Of a DNA stretch of 64,000 nucleotides, positions 55,484-64,000 are shown in pieces. Within the stretch, counting starts at the first letter, position 1. Each line of letters begins with the position of its first letter. This DNA is from Prado023 sp963714995 (GTDB taxonomy: Bacteria > Actinomycetota > Actinomycetes > S36-B12 > CAIYMF01): positions 1 through 64,000 of the forward strand of contig CAVQQP010000003.1 in assembly GCA_963714995.1 (NCBI GenBank). The letters run 5' to 3'. The translations under genes and the position numbers were made by a program. The notes under the pieces are model-generated. The model worked only from the letters and a program-made list of their open reading frames with translations, had not been told where the DNA came from and did no database searches.

Positions 55484-56935
55484 TCAGACCGGGGCAAGTC
55501 CGGCGAGCAGGTGCTCGACGACCTTGCGGGCCGGGTACGGACCTCCGCCGGACCCGTTCGAGGCCAGTGCGTGGACCGCCCGGAAGTCGTCGCCGGAGGT
55601 GACGATCGCGGGCTCGGTGGACCCGTCCGGACGTTGCTGGGGGAGGTCGGCGGCCGCGAGCAGGGCGTTGCACAGGCACTTGCGGCCCTCGGCGTTCGCA
55701 GCCCGACCCCCCTTGCGGGTGTACATCGCCAGCGGCTCGGCGGGGCAGCGGTAGTCGATCTCGCCGTTGGCCTTCTTGTACGGCGTGCGCAGGGCGCCGA
55801 GGTCGCACACGGCCTTGCGGGCGGCGGCGACCTCCGGGTCGCTCACCGTGCCCTCGAGCTGGATGACCCGGAACGGGAACCCGGTCGGGGAGGCCCGCCA
55901 GTCGCTGCGGACGTCCAGGGTCCCGGCCAGGACCTCGCTGAGCACCTGGCGCTTGAGCGAGTCGGCCAGCCCGGACTCCGCGCTGTAGGCGAAGGCCGTG
56001 CCGACCTGGACCCCCTGGGCGCCGGCAGCCTTGGCCTGGGCCAGGCCCTCGGGGGTGCCGTACGCGCCGGCCAGCCAGAACGGCAGCCCGACCGCCGCCA
56101 CGGCGCTGAGGTCGACGGAGTCGCGCTCGTCGTAGACCGGCTGGCCGAGATCGTCCACCCGCCGGGGGCCGCGTGGCGGGGCGTTGTGCCCGCCGGCGCT
56201 CGGCCCCTCGACGATGAACCCGAACGGGCGGGTCGCCGGGTCCCCGGCCAGGCCGGCGGCGAGGTCCACCGACGCGATGATGGCCAGGAACCGGGGCAGG
56301 GGCAGGTCGCGGCCAGCATCGCCGAGGAGCTCGGTCGGGCTGCAGCGCACCGTGACCGGGGCGTCGTCGGAGCGCAGGCCCTGGGCCCGGACGCCGAAGT
56401 CGAGGTCCTCCCCGTTGGCCAGCGAGCGGATCATGCCCGGGATCTCCGCCGGGTTCCCGGCGCCGATCAGCACGTAGTCGACGCCCGCGAGCATGGCCCC
56501 GAGCAGGCCGAAGGGCAGCGGGATCTCGATCTTGCGCAGGAAGTTGATCCCGACCGGGCCGCTGTGCTCCTGCTTGGCCAGCCAGACCTCGCAGAACGAG
56601 CCGACGATCGTCAGCTCCTGCAGGGCCACCGGCGGGGTGATCGTGAACCGTGGGACGGCCTTGAACGCCGCGTCCGGAGCCTTGCCGCCGTGGATGTAGT
56701 ACTGCTTCATCACCCGCAGGGCCATCGCCGGGATCGGGAAGGCGGCCAGCGCCCTGCGCATGTGGCCACCGGGATCGCCGGCCTGCAGGCGCCGGGCGCA
56801 CACCACGTCCAGCGCGGTGCCGGAGACCACTCCCAGCTCGCCGGCCTGGCAGACGGCCCGGGCCAGCTCCCACCCGGAGACGGCCACCCCCATCCCGCCC
56901 TGGATGATCGTGGGAAGGACGTCCTGGTCGTTCAT
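55484..56935 (-). CDS. pfaD: PfaD family enoyl reductase (nitronate monooxygenase-like FMN enzyme)
   Basis: A 483-residue FMN-dependent TIM barrel of the PfaD type: PTIIQGGMGVAVSGWELARAV at the start, VGINFLRKIEIPLPFGLLGAMLAGVDYVLIGAG, FIVEGPSAGGHNAPPRG and AYGTPEGLAQAKAAGAQGVQVGTAF at the FMN phosphate site, then a C-terminal Cys-containing part (CLCNALLAAADLPQ, CDLGAL). In PUFA synthases PfaD acts in trans as the enoyl reductase. It leads the island on the minus strand, with a palindrome 40 bp upstream that may be its operator. Confidence 0.92.
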   Translation of the reverse strand: MNDQDVLPTIIQGGMGVAVSGWELARAVCQAGELGVVSGTALDVVCARRLQAGDPGGHMRRALAAFPIPAMALRVMKQYYIHGGKAPDAAFKAVPRFTITPPVALQELTIVGSFCEVWLAKQEHSGPVGINFLRKIEIPLPFGLLGAMLAGVDYVLIGAGNPAEIPGMIRSLANGEDLDFGVRAQGLRSDDAPVTVRCSPTELLGDAGRDLPLPRFLAIIASVDLAAGLAGDPATRPFGFIVEGPSAGGHNAPPRGPRRVDDLGQPVYDERDSVDLSAVAAVGLPFWLAGAYGTPEGLAQAKAAGAQGVQVGTAFAYSAESGLADSLKRQVLSEVLAGTLDVRSDWRASPTGFPFRVIQLEGTVSDPEVAAARKAVCDLGALRTPYKKANGEIDYRCPAEPLAMYTRKGGRAANAEGRKCLCNALLAAADLPQQRPDGSTEPAIVTSGDDFRAVHALASNGSGGGPYPARKVVEHLLAGLAPV

Positions 56936-56975
56936 GGCACCACCTGCGGTTGATCGGCTTGGCTACGCAACCGTA

Positions 56976-56993
56976 ACCTACGCTGACGTAGGT
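56976..56993. promoter_or_regulatory. 7-4-7 inverted repeat upstream of pfaD (putative operator)
   Basis: ACCTACG-CTGA-CGTAGGT is a perfect 7-bp inverted repeat with 4-base spacer, 41 bp before the pfaD start codon. Its size and position fit a TetR-type operator over the promoter of the lipid island. It also overlaps the stop of the upstream hydrolase frame. Confidence 0.5.
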
Positions 56994-59293
56994 ACGCCAG
57001 CCCCTGATCGCCGCAGGGGACGCTGCGACCGGCGCGAGGGCCGGCCCGCGAGGGGTGCGCGGGCGTGACCCGGGAGGCGTGGACCGGGAGGGATGGCCGA
57101 TCCGGTGGCGTCTCTGGCGGCGGTGGTGGTGCGGGCCCGGAGTCGATCCGGGTCACCTCGACGACCGGGTGTGATGTTGGTCACATCCGGTCGTCGGTGA
57201 GGTGGGACGAGGGTGGGTGCACGGGTGGGGCGCGGGTGGGTGCGTCGCGGAGCCGTCAGCCCGAGGATCCCGACGATCCGATCCTGGCGAACAGCGCCGG
57301 AGATGTCCCCGCGGGCCAGCTTCGCGGTGGACTCGTCGTCCATGTCCACGGACTTCGGGTCCACGCCCCACTTCTGCAGCTGGCCGACCACCGAGGCCCG
57401 TGCGGAGGCGAACTTGTTGGCGACCATCCGCCGGGCGGCCCACTCCCGCTCCCGGGCGCGCAGCGCCGCCTCGATCCGCTCGACCTGCTCCGGACTCGCC
57501 GGCAGGCCGTACGTGTGCCGGATCGCGTCGCACAGCTCGATCCGGTAGTCGTGGCCGAGGCGGACGAACTCGCCGGGCTTGGAGTTCATCCCGTTCTTCA
57601 GGTCGACCAGCGTGATGACGAACGTCGTGATCGGGCGGAACGAGGTCTCGCGGGGCACCCTGGGGGGGCGCGTCTCCGGGGGCCCCATCCACCAGGGTGC
57701 GCGCACGACGGCGTCGTAGGAGAACTTGTTGATCGGGTCGTCGTGATGGATGACCTGCACATGCCGGACCGACGGGGCCAGGGAGGGGATCTCGTCGGCC
57801 TGGGCCACCGCGCCCAGGATCCCGGCCGGATCGGCGGCGCCGGGGTCCGCGAACCACCGGTCCCACAGCGCGGTCCGGAACGGCGTGCCCAGGTACAGCC
57901 CCCGATCCAGGCCGAGCTCGTCGAAGTGGCGAGTCCCCTCGGCCGCCACATCGAGGGCCACCTGGGCGCCCAGGCTCTCCCCGAACTGCAGCAGGCGGGG
58001 TCGGGAGCCCTCCGGCATCGCCGCGATCCGGTCGCGGATCCCCGCCAGGATCAGCGTCTGCATCCGGACCCCGGCGTCGGTCTGGTTCAGGGCCAGCGCG
58101 CTGGGGACCAGCGCGTACTGGGGCACCACGATGGCGCAGTCGCCCCGGGTCAGGTACTCCAGCGCCTCGGCGAACGAGTAGTTCACGTAGCCGACGCCCG
58201 TGGGGGCTGCGACGACGATCACGGACTTCTCGTAGGCCCCCAGGGCGTCGAGCTCGGAGAGGGCCAGGTCGGCCCGGGTCTCGGGGGTCCGCGCGCTCTC
58301 GAAGCCGGCAACGGCCCGGATCGGATCGACGGCCGGTTCGCCCATGAGCTCGGCGATCTCGTCGGCGCCCAGCGTCATCAGGACGAACCGCCGGCCCTCC
58401 TTGCCGATGTCATCGAACGCGATCAGGCTCGCCGGGCCCGCGGTCACCGACCGGCTGGTCGGGGGGTCCGGGTAGGCCGCCTCCACCACGTCGTCGGCGT
58501 GCTGGATCCGCCGGCGCAGGCGGTCGAGCGCGGCGATCCCGGCCGGGACCATGAGGGCGGCGGCGATCGAGTGGCCGACGAGCGGGGTGACCCGGTCCTC
58601 GCTGCGGCCCAGGGCGCGGCTGACCAGCGCGGTCGAGCCCTCGGCCAGGGCGTACTCGGTGCCGGCGAGGGCCATCAGGCCGGCACCGACCGATCCGCCG
58701 AGCGCCGCCGACCGGGCGATCCCCGCGGCGGTCGTGGGTCGCTGGATCTGGTGACGGTCCCCGGTCTCGCCGACGGCCAGCGCGCGTCGGTCGCGGGCGT
58801 TGACCCGGATCGCGGAGATGGTGCCGCCGATCGCGGCCGCCGTGGCCATCCCCAGCGCCGGGCCCGCGGGCCCGATCAGCCGGCGCGTGGCCTTGTCGGA
58901 GGTGATCACCAGCGCGGCTGCCGCGGCTCCACCGCCGAGGAGGCGGGCCGCGGAGTTCGCGGCAGCGACCGGCAGTGGGGTGGCGCTGGTGTTGGGCAGG
59001 AGTCGGGTCCCGGCGAATCCGACCCCGGCCACGATCACCGCGGCGATGAGCGTGCTGTTCTCCGGATCCCCGGCGCCGCGGGAGGTGGCCACCAGCTCGG
59101 CCGTTGCCTCGACCGCCGACACCGCCAGGGTGCCGATCCCGAGGCCGAGGGCGGCCGTCACCCCGGTGGCCATGGCCTGGTCGGTCGTCGAGCGCGGCAG
59201 CAGCCCGCGGGCGAACGTGTTGGACGTGACGGCGGCAGCGGCGGTCACACCCGTGCGCAGCGCCAGGTACCGCCGTCCGGATCGAGGGGCCAT
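56978..59293 (-). CDS. Membrane alpha/beta hydrolase (Abhydrolase_9 type)
   Basis: Up to 771 residues. The N-terminal third has several helices (AALGLGIGTLAVSAV, LIAAVIVAGVGFAGTRLLP, GPALGMATAAAIGGTIS). The C-terminal catalytic domain has LIAFDDIGKEGRRFVLM, VVAAPTGVGYVNYSFAEALEYLTRGD, nucleophile in LLQFGESLGAQVALD and His in VIHHDDPINKF. This is the Abhydrolase_9_N/Abhydrolase_9 pair of Actinomycetota, likely a membrane esterase. After VGILGLTAP the last ~90 residues are Arg/Pro-rich and probably not native, so the true end may be near 57240 with a frame problem. ATG 59293 precedes the family start. Confidence 0.75.
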   Translation of the reverse strand: MAPRSGRRYLALRTGVTAAAAVTSNTFARGLLPRSTTDQAMATGVTAALGLGIGTLAVSAVEATAELVATSRGAGDPENSTLIAAVIVAGVGFAGTRLLPNTSATPLPVAAANSAARLLGGGAAAAALVITSDKATRRLIGPAGPALGMATAAAIGGTISAIRVNARDRRALAVGETGDRHQIQRPTTAAGIARSAALGGSVGAGLMALAGTEYALAEGSTALVSRALGRSEDRVTPLVGHSIAAALMVPAGIAALDRLRRRIQHADDVVEAAYPDPPTSRSVTAGPASLIAFDDIGKEGRRFVLMTLGADEIAELMGEPAVDPIRAVAGFESARTPETRADLALSELDALGAYEKSVIVVAAPTGVGYVNYSFAEALEYLTRGDCAIVVPQYALVPSALALNQTDAGVRMQTLILAGIRDRIAAMPEGSRPRLLQFGESLGAQVALDVAAEGTRHFDELGLDRGLYLGTPFRTALWDRWFADPGAADPAGILGAVAQADEIPSLAPSVRHVQVIHHDDPINKFSYDAVVRAPWWMGPPETRPPRVPRETSFRPITTFVITLVDLKNGMNSKPGEFVRLGHDYRIELCDAIRHTYGLPASPEQVERIEAALRAREREWAARRMVANKFASARASVVGQLQKWGVDPKSVDMDDESTAKLARGDISGAVRQDRIVGILGLTAPRRTHPRPTRAPTLVPPHRRPDVTNITPGRRGDPDRLRARTTTAARDATGSAIPPGPRLPGHARAPLAGRPSRRSQRPLRRSGAGVPTSA

Positions 59294-59322
59294 GAGCGTC
59301 GCCTGCGGCGTCTCGTCGGCCG

Positions 59323-59820
59323 TCAGCCGGCGTGCCGTCGGGCCAGGACCCGTGCCTGCACCGACAGGATCCAGCCGACGAGGTCCTTGTCGATCATCGA
59401 CTGGACCTTGCCCGCCAGGGGGAAGGGCAGTGACGCCTTCGTGCTCGTCGAGGTCGCCAGGGTCGAGCCGTCGTCGGCGACGAGCAGCTGCGACGTGCCC
59501 AGCGAGGTGGCCTTGGGTGAGCCGAGAAGGTGCACCTCGAGCGTGCCCTCGGAGCCCTCGTCGGTCAGCGGACCCCACTCCTGCATCCAGGACAGGCGGA
59601 CCTCGCCCGGCAGCAGCTTCTGCGCCAGCTCGGGGATCCCGGGCTTGGAGGTGGAGAACCGCCACTGCATCGTCGCCACCGCGCGCTCACCGGAGCTGTC
59701 GCAGGTCAGGGAGTCGACCTCGACGCCCACCTCCGTGGCGAAGGCGTGCAGGAAGTCCTCGCTGATCAGGTCGGCGTGCACCGTGGCGGGCGAGATGGAC
59801 AGATCGAAGCTGTGTTCCAC
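59323..59820 (-). CDS. DUF2505 family protein
   Basis: A 165-residue START-like domain protein. It opens VEHSFDLSISPATVHADLISEDFLHAF and shows the DUF2505 pattern SSGERAVATMQWRFSTSKPGIPELAQKLLPG and a C-terminal helix MIDKDLVGWILSVQARVL. Such proteins form a lipid-binding-type cavity and are common in mycobacteria and relatives; function unproven. GTG 59820 is used because residues before it are Arg/Pro-rich. It lies 29 bp upstream of the membrane hydrolase, probably one operon. Confidence 0.8.
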   Translation of the reverse strand: MEHSFDLSISPATVHADLISEDFLHAFATEVGVEVDSLTCDSSGERAVATMQWRFSTSKPGIPELAQKLLPGEVRLSWMQEWGPLTDEGSEGTLEVHLLGSPKATSLGTSQLLVADDGSTLATSTSTKASLPFPLAGKVQSMIDKDLVGWILSVQARVLARRHAG

Positions 59821-59947
59821 GGGGTCATTGTGGCGGGTCCGGGGCGCAGGCGGGCCACCAACACGGTCCCGGGGCTGCATGGGTGCCTGCCTCGGGCTAG
59901 CGTCGGGCGCCAAGGCAGTGCCCGCCACCAGCCGCGAAAGGGTCGCG

Positions 59948-60838
59948 ATGAGCCCCTCCGACGAGACGTCCCACACGGATCTGCCGAACTACCCGCTGAG
60001 TCTGGCCCGCGCGGTGGCACCGTGGAAGCGCTCGGCGAACGCGACCACCGTCCTGCCCGAGTCGGAGTCCATGGTCACCGGCTGGCGGCCGGACCGCGAG
60101 CGGCTCGCGGCCTACCGATCCCTGGTGGGCTCCGGTGCGGAGATCCCGATCGCCTTCCCGCAGCTGCCGATCATGGCGCTGCACATCGACCTGCTGTCCC
60201 GGTGGTCGTTCCCTGTCCGGGCACTGGGCCTGATCCACCAGGGGGCCGTCATCGACGTCCTCGACGACGTGCCGGTCGGCGGGCCCTGGGACGTGCGGGC
60301 TGCCGTGTCGGAGGGTCGGCATGTGCGCGCGGGGCTCGAGTTCGACGTCTCCGGCGAGGTGAGCGTCGGTGGTGCCCTCTGCTGGCGCTCCACGTCGACC
60401 TACCTCTCCCGCAGCCGCTCGGCCAGCGGTGCCGAGGAGTCGGCCGTCCCGCAGCTCGACTCCTCCGGGGAGTGGGAGGCCGAGGTCGGGATCCCGGTGG
60501 CCGAGGGGACCGGGCGCGCGTTCGGCCGGGTGACCGGGGACATCAACCCCATCCACATGCACGCCGTGCCGGCCAAGGCCTTCGGGTTCCCGCGGGCGAT
60601 CGCGCACGGCTGGTGGACCACCGGGCGCGCTGCCGCGGAGCTCGGCGTCGACGAGGCCGTCCCCGGCCGCCGGCTGCAGATCGCCTTCAGGCGGCCGATC
60701 GTGCTGCCGTCCACGCCCGTCCTGTGCTCGCGGTCCGCGGCGTCCGGCGGCGTCGAGTTCGCGCTGTTCCCGGTGTCGCCCGCGGCAGGCGGGGACGATC
60801 CGGTGCGGGCGCTGGTCGCGGGGATCGTCACCGGCTGA
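59948..60838 (+). CDS. MaoC-like (R)-enoyl-CoA hydratase family protein
   Basis: A 296-residue double hot-dog protein. The C-terminal half carries the hydratase-2 motif GRVTGDINPIHMHAVPAKAFGF with Asp and His of the catalytic pair, then RAIAHGWWTTGRA. The N-terminal half is a degenerate hot-dog (LPIMALHIDLLSRWSFPV). These enzymes hydrate trans-2-enoyl-CoA or act in fatty acid elongation like mycobacterial HadABC relatives. ATG 59948 follows GAAAGGG. Its position beside a lipid island makes a part in chain processing plausible but unproven. Confidence 0.83.
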   Translation: MSPSDETSHTDLPNYPLSLARAVAPWKRSANATTVLPESESMVTGWRPDRERLAAYRSLVGSGAEIPIAFPQLPIMALHIDLLSRWSFPVRALGLIHQGAVIDVLDDVPVGGPWDVRAAVSEGRHVRAGLEFDVSGEVSVGGALCWRSTSTYLSRSRSASGAEESAVPQLDSSGEWEAEVGIPVAEGTGRAFGRVTGDINPIHMHAVPAKAFGFPRAIAHGWWTTGRAAAELGVDEAVPGRRLQIAFRRPIVLPSTPVLCSRSAASGGVEFALFPVSPAAGGDDPVRALVAGIVTG

Positions 60839-60956
60839 GCTGGGGCGGCGGTCGGGGCCGGGTCCCGTGCGTGTCGAGCGTGCGCACCCACGCGCCCGGG
60901 AGGGCAGAATCGTCGATGTGCCTGCCGCCGATGGACCTGCCCGGGGGGCAGGTGCG

Positions 60957-61704
60957 GTGACCGCCCGCGACCCGGCACTCGAGTCGAGGCAGCGGGCAGC
61001 GGTGGAAGCGCGCCTCGGGCCCCTGACGCCGACCGCGATGGAGGCCATCCGGACGTGTCGGGGCCAGGAGTTCCAGCGCCTGGAGCTCATCGGCGACTCG
61101 ATCCTCGAGGTGGTGCTCCACGCGCACTCGGTGATCACCGGCCCCAGCTGCCCGCACTGCGGCGGGCGGGCCGACACGTTCACCACCGATGCCCACCTCG
61201 GTGAGCTCGCGCGTGCGATCGATCTCGGCGACTGGCTGGACTGGAGCCCGTCGGAGCACCGACTGGCCGACATGGTCGAGGCCTGCGTGGGCGCCACGTG
61301 GGTGAGCGGTCGGTGGCCCCAGGTCGGTCTCCTTCATCGCCTCGGAGCTGCATCCCCTGCCTGCCGACGAGCAGCGCCGGCTCCTGCACGGCGGGGCCCA
61401 GGTGCACCCTGAGGCGCCGGCACGGGCCCGGGAGATCCTGGGTGCGTCCATCCTCGAGGCGGCCGCGGCGACCGCGGCGTATCGGATGCACCCGGAGGCC
61501 AACGAGGGTGGCCTGTCGAAGGTCAAGGCCCGGATGCTGTCCAGCGAGCACGTGCTGGGTCGGTGCCGCGAGTCGCGCTGGGTCCGCCGGAGCCTGCGCA
61601 CCCGGCGCTTCGACCGCGACGACGTGGAACGCCATCTGGCCAACGACCTGCTCGCCCACGGACTCGCCTCGGCGACCACGATCGCATGGCCGTTGACGAC
61701 CTGA
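60957..61704 (+). CDS. RNase III-like protein with two RNase III-type halves (one frame break)
   Basis: About 248 residues after removing one base near 61325 (GTCGGTCTC). First domain (9-120): QRLELIGDSILEVVL matches the RNase III signature NERLEFLGDxVL, with acids E43 and D47 kept but the first Glu replaced by Gln (Q40). LGELARAIDLGDWL follows, then HRLADMVEACVGATW with D105 and E108, matching LADxFEALIGA. A CPHCGG pair sits in the loop. Second domain (150-245): ILGASILEAAAA, EGGLSKVKARMLSSEHVL and HLANDLLAHGLAS look like a second RNase III fold with catalytic acids lost. GTG 60957 follows GGGGGGCAGG. No double-stranded-RNA-binding domain. Confidence 0.62.
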
Positions 61705-61804
61705 GTCCCCGCCATCCACAGATGCGGCCGGGGGTCTGGTGATCCTCGGCCCGGTCGGGCAGTGTGCGGGGTGCGGCGCCGGGGGGCGTCCATCGATCGG
61801 GGGG

Positions 61805-62290
61805 ATGATGAACGAGACGATGATGACCGTGTCGGGCAACCTGGTGTCCGACGTCGACCTCCGGGTGACCACCCGGGGCGACGCACTGGCCAGGTTCCGC
61901 GTGGCCTCCACCATCAAGCGCTACGACCGCGCCAGCGGCCAGTGGCTCGACGGGGACACCACCTACTGGAACGTGACGGCCTGGCGGCGGGCGGCCGAGA
62001 ACGCCGCGAAGTCACTGGCGAAGGGGCACCCGGTGGTGGTGCACGGCAAGGTCCGCCAGCGAACCGTGGATCGGGACGTCGCCGGGGCGCCCGGCGTCAC
62101 GATGGCCGTGACGTTCACCGACCTCGAGGCCGTGAGCTTCGGGCTGGACCTCACGCGCTGCCGCGCGCAGTACCAGCGCGCCCCGATCGGCCCCCAGACC
62201 GGTGCTGCGGAGGGGGAGGTGACGGCCAGCGGCGATGCGGGGACCGTGGATGGGTCAGCACCCGACGAGCGGCGGATCGACGCCGCCTGA
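61805..62290 (+). CDS. ssb: Single-stranded DNA-binding protein (SSB, OB fold)
   Basis: About 161 residues. OB fold of about 110 residues: MMTVSGNLVSDVDLRVT, RFRVASTIKRYDR, TTYWNVTAWRRAAENAAKSLAKGHPVVVHGKVRQRT, then a ~50-residue acidic/Gly tail. The tail does not end in the DDDIPF-type tip of housekeeping SSB, so this is likely a paralogue, as is common in actinobacteria. Starts at ATG 61805 or 61808, after GGGGGG. It precedes ettA, an order seen in many Actinomycetota. Confidence 0.85.
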   Translation: MMNETMMTVSGNLVSDVDLRVTTRGDALARFRVASTIKRYDRASGQWLDGDTTYWNVTAWRRAAENAAKSLAKGHPVVVHGKVRQRTVDRDVAGAPGVTMAVTFTDLEAVSFGLDLTRCRAQYQRAPIGPQTGAAEGEVTASGDAGTVDGSAPDERRIDAA

Positions 62291-62386
62291 CGGGGTTCGG
62301 CCGGCTCGCGGGGACGGGTCCGTGGGCCGGTGCCGCCGGTTCGTGCGTGTCGGGGCATGGGCCTGCGGCCGATACCCTTGAGCGCA

Positions 62387-64000
<1,614 letters not shown>

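Noticed and set aside
57065..60838. 1257-codon plus-strand frame
   Set aside because: Only the last 297 codons (MaoC protein from 59948) look like protein; the rest is antisense to the membrane hydrolase and DUF2505 genes.

Overview
The window is a GC-rich (roughly 70%) chromosomal stretch from a member of the Actinomycetota. The signs are GTG starts, very high third-position GC, a rifampin ADP-ribosyltransferase (Arr), a DUF222/HNH nuclease behind a mycobacterial-type SOS box (TCGAAC-N4-GTTCGA), DUF2505, MpaB-type oxygenase and TAP-like peptidase families, and the ssb-ettA gene order. I cannot place it below phylum from sequence alone. I see no rRNA, tRNA, CRISPR array, transposase or prophage.

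Layout. 1-9 kb: N-terminus of a MalT/LuxR-type ATPase regulator, a SulP anion transporter, several small-molecule enzymes, and a polyferredoxin membrane protein with its partner. 9.4-19.3 kb: transglutaminase-like protein, HSL-type esterase, a LOG-family protein coupled to a receiver-only response regulator, methyltransferase, stand-alone cyclic-nucleotide-binding protein, secreted TAP-like peptidase, a RibD-type reductase next to arr, tandem GNAT, lipoprotein. 19.4-30.7 kb: SOS-box HNH protein, two short-chain dehydrogenase-like proteins, DUF2236 oxygenase, P1 peptidase, a DUF368 remnant, type II NADH dehydrogenase, a second SulP transporter and a large transglutaminase protein. 30.7-38.6 kb: a sucrose-type sugar locus (GH32 hydrolase, ROK fructokinase, PTS EIIBC, divergent LacI regulator with four operator-like sites) followed by a GH13 alpha-amylase.

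38.8-56.9 kb is the centre of interest: a secondary-lipid (PUFA-synthase-like) island. It holds a phosphopantetheinyl transferase, a two-subunit eukaryote-like acetyl-CoA carboxylase whose biotin carboxylase part is reduced to a degenerate half domain, a ~3060-residue synthase (KS-AT-KS-5xACP-KR-DH), an acyl-CoA dehydrogenase and a PfaD-type enoyl reductase. Together these could make malonyl-CoA, activate the carrier domains, extend and reduce a chain, and adjust its saturation. All five carrier repeats have Thr where the phosphopantetheine-bearing Ser is expected. 57-64 kb: membrane alpha/beta hydrolase, DUF2505 protein, MaoC hydratase, an RNase III-like protein with two RNase III-type halves, SSB and EttA (cut by the window end).

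Many genes are broken by frame changes, nearly all repaired by removing one base. Protein similarity continues undisturbed across each break, so I read them mainly as single-base insertion errors in this assembly and annotate these genes as full-length loci with the breaks listed.
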